From positions 34,353,375-34,417,374 of the forward strand of contig CAIIXF020000005.1 in the NCBI GenBank assembly GCA_903813345.2: 64,000 nt of DNA, read 5' to 3'. The DNA is from Owenia fusiformis (lineage: Eukaryota > Annelida > Polychaeta > Sabellida > Oweniidae). This document shows positions 59,901 through 64,000 of the stretch, piece after piece. The translations under genes and the position numbers were made by a program. Below the pieces are notes generated by a model, which was not told the origin of the DNA, searched no databases, and was given only the letters and a program-made list of their open reading frames with translations. The stretch's first letter is position 1. Every line of letters begins with the position of its first letter.

Positions 59901-61036
59901 GTAGTGTCATCAGCTCTGACAGAATACAACAGACTTTACCAGCAGAAAAATATAGAGCCACAAAACACTGGATTCTTTTCTTCGTTCACCAACATGGTAA
60001 AGTGATCTTTGAACTTGGATATATTTTTAGGTTTGATTTTGTGTTTCTGACGTATGTGTAAAGTAACAACATTGTATCTTGCAAATGGATTAAAAAGCCC
60101 AAATAGATTATCCTAAAACTTAGAGTTACACACACACGCATGACTCAGATGGTAGTATTCTCTCATGTTTCTTTTTGCCGTCTCATCTCATTTAAAGCCT
60201 TTTTGCATGAGAGCAATTTGCATGTGCAAATCAATGAAGTCAAATTATAAATGTCTAGATGAGATTTTTTTCGAGGTGTTAATTTTTCCCTGTAAGTCTG
60301 TGTTAATCATATTGGATCCTGGAGCGGGATCAGTGGACTGAGGCACACTACGTAACAATAGGGCTGTACCTTTCCTGTATAGACAGGAGGATCCACTCAT
60401 CATTTCCCACTGACCTAGAAGGATCAAATGAAAGATGGTGGAATCATGTTCTTGAATGTTACACTTTTCAGTGGAATTGGTGTTTTTGATTTTAGATATT
60501 GATTTTGTTTCCTAGGATTATTTTGTGATTTGAATCATATGTATAGATTTTGATGTTCACACTGTGTTCTATGGATATCTAGTGATAATTTGATACAAGA
60601 TTGTTTTGCCAGAGGATTGTGTAATATTTATCATGAATGGAAAATTGCATGGTCAGCTGTTTTTCAAAAAGTGTTTTTATAGCTTAATGTCAATCACCAA
60701 GTTGTTTTTATAAGCCATGTTTGAAATTAATAGTTATTACTGGGTGATTAATATTGATTAGCCCTAATTACCCAATTGAATATGCTGAGTCAGCAATTTT
60801 ATAATTATTATATATGCAATTATGCATCCTCTCTTTTTGGATACTTTCCCATTTATATGCGATATAGTACTAAGTACAAGCATAACACTGTTGCTCATTT
60901 CATTTTTAAGGTTGGAAATATGTTTATTCCTGAAGAATCCAGCAATGTGGAAGCAATAAAGGCAAACGACAGTATTCTCCTGGCTCTGTATGAAGCTATA
61001 CATTTGAACAGGAATTTTATAACCACTTTAACACAT
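56944..61036 (+). CDS. ARMH3: armadillo-like helical domain protein 3, 5' part
   Basis: Orthologue of human C10orf76, a Golgi-associated helical-repeat protein that in mammals partners PI4KB (and GBF1), affecting Golgi phosphoinositide levels. Eight coding exons in the window: 56944-57081, 57626-57748, 57976-58056, 58371-58574, 59052-59213, 59539-59595, 59889-59996, 60911-61036. All are multiples of three with phase-0 junctions, giving 333 residues. Matching stretches: [116 protein letters not shown]. The N-terminal Thr/Pro-rich start ([13 protein letters not shown]) is longer than the human one. The remaining exons lie beyond the window, after a LINE-bearing intron. Confidence 0.96.
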
Positions 61037-62803
61037 GTAAGTGTGTAAATATTCATAGAATTGAATCTATCTTTTGAAAAATAAGAAACTTTAAAGAGGC
61101 ACTGTCTCATTGGAGCACTATTAGAGTAACTCCTTAATATGTTTGCACTAGGAGGGGTAAAATAGGTTCATCCGTCTACTTACCAACAATGATTTTCCTG
61201 GTAAAAAATGTGTAAACTCCTCTGTTAGATGGATCAAATGTTACATTTATATGTCATATACAAACAAATACGACTGTGGCAACTGGGGTATTTTAAATCA
61301 CAACAAAACACAACTCGTACAACAGATTCTATTGTGCAGTTTATTTCCATTCTTGCTGTACTGAAATACATTTGTTTTGTTTACCATGCTCATTGCGCAT
61401 GCGCGAAAGCCAAAGTGACCTGTACATACCCCAGGCGCCACACAGTACTAAGGTATTTATGTATATTGTAAATTCAAACATTTATACATGGTAAATCGTC
61501 TCATGGCAAGCTTTATGCACTGTACATTACTATTTGAAGTTCTATATGAAATTATCGATCAGAAAACTGACACTGAAACTACATGAACTGCTCTTCTTGG
61601 CTTTTATGGCTTTATTTATTTAGAATGACAAGTAACACAGTTGACCACGGGCTAGCCATGATACGCATACATGTCGGTGCCAATGAATCTTCTCAACAAT
61701 ATATACTAATACCCTTTATATTCAAGACCAGTTGTTGCATTGAGATCTTACACAGTGTATCTGACTAATCGGATTTATCAATGCTTCTACTGTAATGTTT
61801 CTATGTTGCTGAACAGTGATAAAAACTCATAAATACTTCATCCTCTCTTTAGAAACAGTTATATATCAATATGATGATATTATAATGGTTTTAATTACAC
61901 TTCGATAGTATTATATAAGTGCAGAATTTATATTTTTTCTATGTGGGATCTGAGAAGATATATACTTGGAAACAAACCATACATTTATGTTACAGTGAAA
62001 CTTATGTGCGGGTATATATCACTCCCAATGTAAACACTGTTTTGGCATAGATCCAAGGTCATGACCTTACATTGCGCCAATCAGTAGCGCTAATGGGTGC
62101 ATTTCACTTTACTGAAACACTGCTCACCTGAAATGAGTTGCTCTGTACATATTCTCAAAAGTTTTTGCCTTTGAACAGATAGAACATTGAGTTTGCCGTT
62201 TTCAGAGCCAAACACTTACAGTAAAAGTCAAATACTATAACTGTACTTTTCTACATTTGTTTTATATCTTGACTTTAATCAATTTTAACTAAATATTTTA
62301 AAATAAAGGTTGTTTTGTGGAGAAACTTTTCAACTTAATTGGTGGAAAACCCTTACTTTCTTATCACTGTATTTAGCTACTTTTATTACATATTCAATAA
62401 GCTACTATAAGGAATCAAGGGAACAGTATTTCACATAGCAAGTGTTCACCAGACATGACACATCAGATAATTTATTTGTAAATAGAACGGTTTCTTTTCT
62501 TATATTGCATCTATGAATTAGTATTAAAATGGGCATAAGTGTCACTGCCTGGAGGATGAGTGTTGGAATGCACAACAGTAGAAAGTGTTTTATATCAGTT
62601 AATAAGAGAGAAGTCAAAAATGGCAGCAAATGCATACTCGACTATTTTAACTCATTCTCTTGGATTCCATTGTACATTTGCCTTACATTGATATGTGGTT
62701 TTGAGCTCTACATAGCAGATTCAGGCAAATCACTTTGAATTCTTGTAAGATTTTATTTGGATGCATTAGTACATTTTTAGTTGTCATCCATGGTTTAACA
62801 TTC
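61037..62803. other. ARMH3 intron 8, part before LINE 2
   Basis: No exon, RNA gene or clear repeat recognised. Part of it may be the 5' UTR or ORF1 region of the LINE that follows; the open frame at 62529-62738 has no family resemblance I can support. Confidence 0.5.
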
Positions 62804-62860
62804 ATGGGCACAATTGTCTATGTTCATAGCAATCACAAACATTTTGGTACATTTTACATA

Positions 62861-64000
62861 ATGAAGATGTTTGCTAGTATAGTTTTATTGTTCATTCCAT
62901 TCTGTGCTATTTTATGTTATATTCCTAATACTGTTCAAGCTATTCTCTTACTGAGTAATGATGTTCATCAGAATCCAGGACCTACAAATCATTTTAAGCT
63001 CACAAAGATTTTATTCTCAAATATAAACAGTATAAGTGCAAATGTAAATGCCAGATTTGAAGCACTTAAAGATAGAATACAGATCAATGGAAATGACATT
63101 ATTGGACTTTGTGAGGTTGGAAATCTAACTGATTTGACAGTTTCTTCTGATTATTCTATAGATGGTCATTGTCATGTATACTCGAATAAAAATCGAGGCC
63201 TATTGATATATGTTAAAGATGATATCCCTTTTAAAATTAGAAATGACCTTATGAATGATCAGGGTGACTCCTTATGGATTGAATTGAGCATTAACTATAA
63301 GTCATATCTATATGCAATTTATTATAGGTCACCATCGCAAACTCAAAATGAGGCAAATGAATTCTGCACTAGGTTCTCAAACTCATGCAATATGGCACTT
63401 GACTCTAACCCAGAAGCTATTTTTATTAATGGAGATTTTAATGCAAGGAGTAAACAATGGTGGGCCTTAGACAATGAAAATTTCACAGGAAAAAAATTAT
63501 TTGAACACATTGAAGAACTTGGACTTTTTCAGCTTATAGATGAACCAACGCGAATAACAAATACCAGTAGATCATGTATCGATCTTCTCATTTCAAATAG
63601 CCCTGATATTATAACAAATGCTTATGTTTCTCCTCCTATTGGTAACACTGACCATTGCTCAATAAACATCCTCCAGGCAATAAACAATTCAGTTAGAGCA
63701 GCAGACTTTGATCACTTGATAGATAGTAGTAATGATTTAGATGACATAGTAAGCAATTTTTCGAGAGGGTTACTTGCAATTTTTACAGATCTTATTCCAA
63801 ACTCTGATATTGAAATTAAACCTACAGATAAGCCATGGTTTACAAGCGATATCAAAACCTTGATAAATAAAAGAAATAAATTACATCGTAAGTACAGGAA
63901 ATCACATGATGACAAATACTTTAAGAAATATACTGATCAATGTAATCTTGTTAATGATGCTATTCGTGAGGCCAAAGAGGCAATGGAATCAAGGTTGTAC
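62861..64000 (+). CDS. LINE 2 ORF2, N-terminal part with 2A-like motif
   Basis: Open to the window edge with no stop. The Met at 62861 (or in-frame 62804) is followed by a hydrophobic segment (FASIVLLFIPFCAILCY), then DVHQNPGP. An APE endonuclease follows: SNINSI, GLCEV, YYRSPSQ, NGDFNARSKQWW, SCIDLLIS, NTDHCSIN. Then comes a basic linker (KPWFTSDIKTLINKRNKLHR) typical before the reverse transcriptase, which lies outside the window. This is the layout of CR1/L2-type non-LTR elements of marine invertebrates; 2A-like sequences are known at the start of such ORFs. In sense orientation within ARMH3 intron 8. Confidence 0.88.
   Translation, partial: MKMFASIVLLFIPFCAILCYIPNTVQAILLLSNDVHQNPGPTNHFKLTKILFSNINSISANVNARFEALKDRIQINGNDIIGLCEVGNLTDLTVSSDYSIDGHCHVYSNKNRGLLIYVKDDIPFKIRNDLMNDQGDSLWIELSINYKSYLYAIYYRSPSQTQNEANEFCTRFSNSCNMALDSNPEAIFINGDFNARSKQWWALDNENFTGKKLFEHIEELGLFQLIDEPTRITNTSRSCIDLLISNSPDIITNAYVSPPIGNTDHCSINILQAINNSVRAADFDHLIDSSNDLDDIVSNFSRGLLAIFTDLIPNSDIEIKPTDKPWFTSDIKTLINKRNKLHRKYRKSHDDKYFKKYTDQCNLVNDAIREAKEAMESRLY

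Noticed and set aside
62529-62738. Possible ORF1 of the second LINE
   Set aside because: Only 69 codons, with no zinc finger, coiled coil or RNA-binding motif; no support beyond position.

Overview
This is nuclear DNA from an animal: AT-rich, intron-dense, with GT/AG splice sites throughout and many short inverted-repeat transposons. Five conserved metazoan genes can be rebuilt exon by exon. The head-to-head eIF3A/DENND10 pair is, as I recall it, also found in vertebrates. The retrotransposon families and base composition suggest a marine invertebrate (lophotrochozoan or ambulacrarian); I cannot fix the species from sequence alone.

Layout. 1-4860 (+): the 3' end of a leucine-rich-repeat, F-box/LRR-like gene with a strange in-frame array of repeated splice acceptors. 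7419-39059 (-): complete eIF3A in 21 coding exons totalling 3609 nt (1202 codons plus stop). Its introns hold eight related box C/D snoRNA-like genes, two related H/ACA snoRNA-like genes, a cytochrome P450 gene on the opposite strand (17315-25031, intron 7), and an apparently intact RNase H-bearing LINE (ORFs 32419-37619, intron 1). 39380-44261 (+): complete DENND10, seven exons, 351 codons, sharing a promoter of about 320 bp with eIF3A. 48149-53215 (-): LRP2BP, seven coding exons, 356 codons. 56944-61036 (+): the first eight coding exons of ARMH3 (C10orf76), running out of the window. 62861-64000 (+): the 5' part of a second LINE, with a 2A-like NPGP motif, inside an ARMH3 intron.

The eIF3A locus is the centre of interest. 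It is a translation-factor host gene with one snoRNA per intron, as in vertebrate snoRNA hosts. One guide-plus-D-box sequence is identical in six of the eight C/D copies, which points to local duplication within the host gene. I could not match this guide to any rRNA or snRNA site I know.

The mobile DNA is layered. Three sequence-unrelated inverted-repeat elements show 9-bp target duplications (one family seen twice, exact duplications). A TA-flanked mariner-like element sits inside one arm of an older palindromic element, which is in a P450 intron, which is in an eIF3A intron. Two separate tandem expansions have copied a 3' splice site together with part of its exon (F-box/LRR-like gene and eIF3A exon 9).
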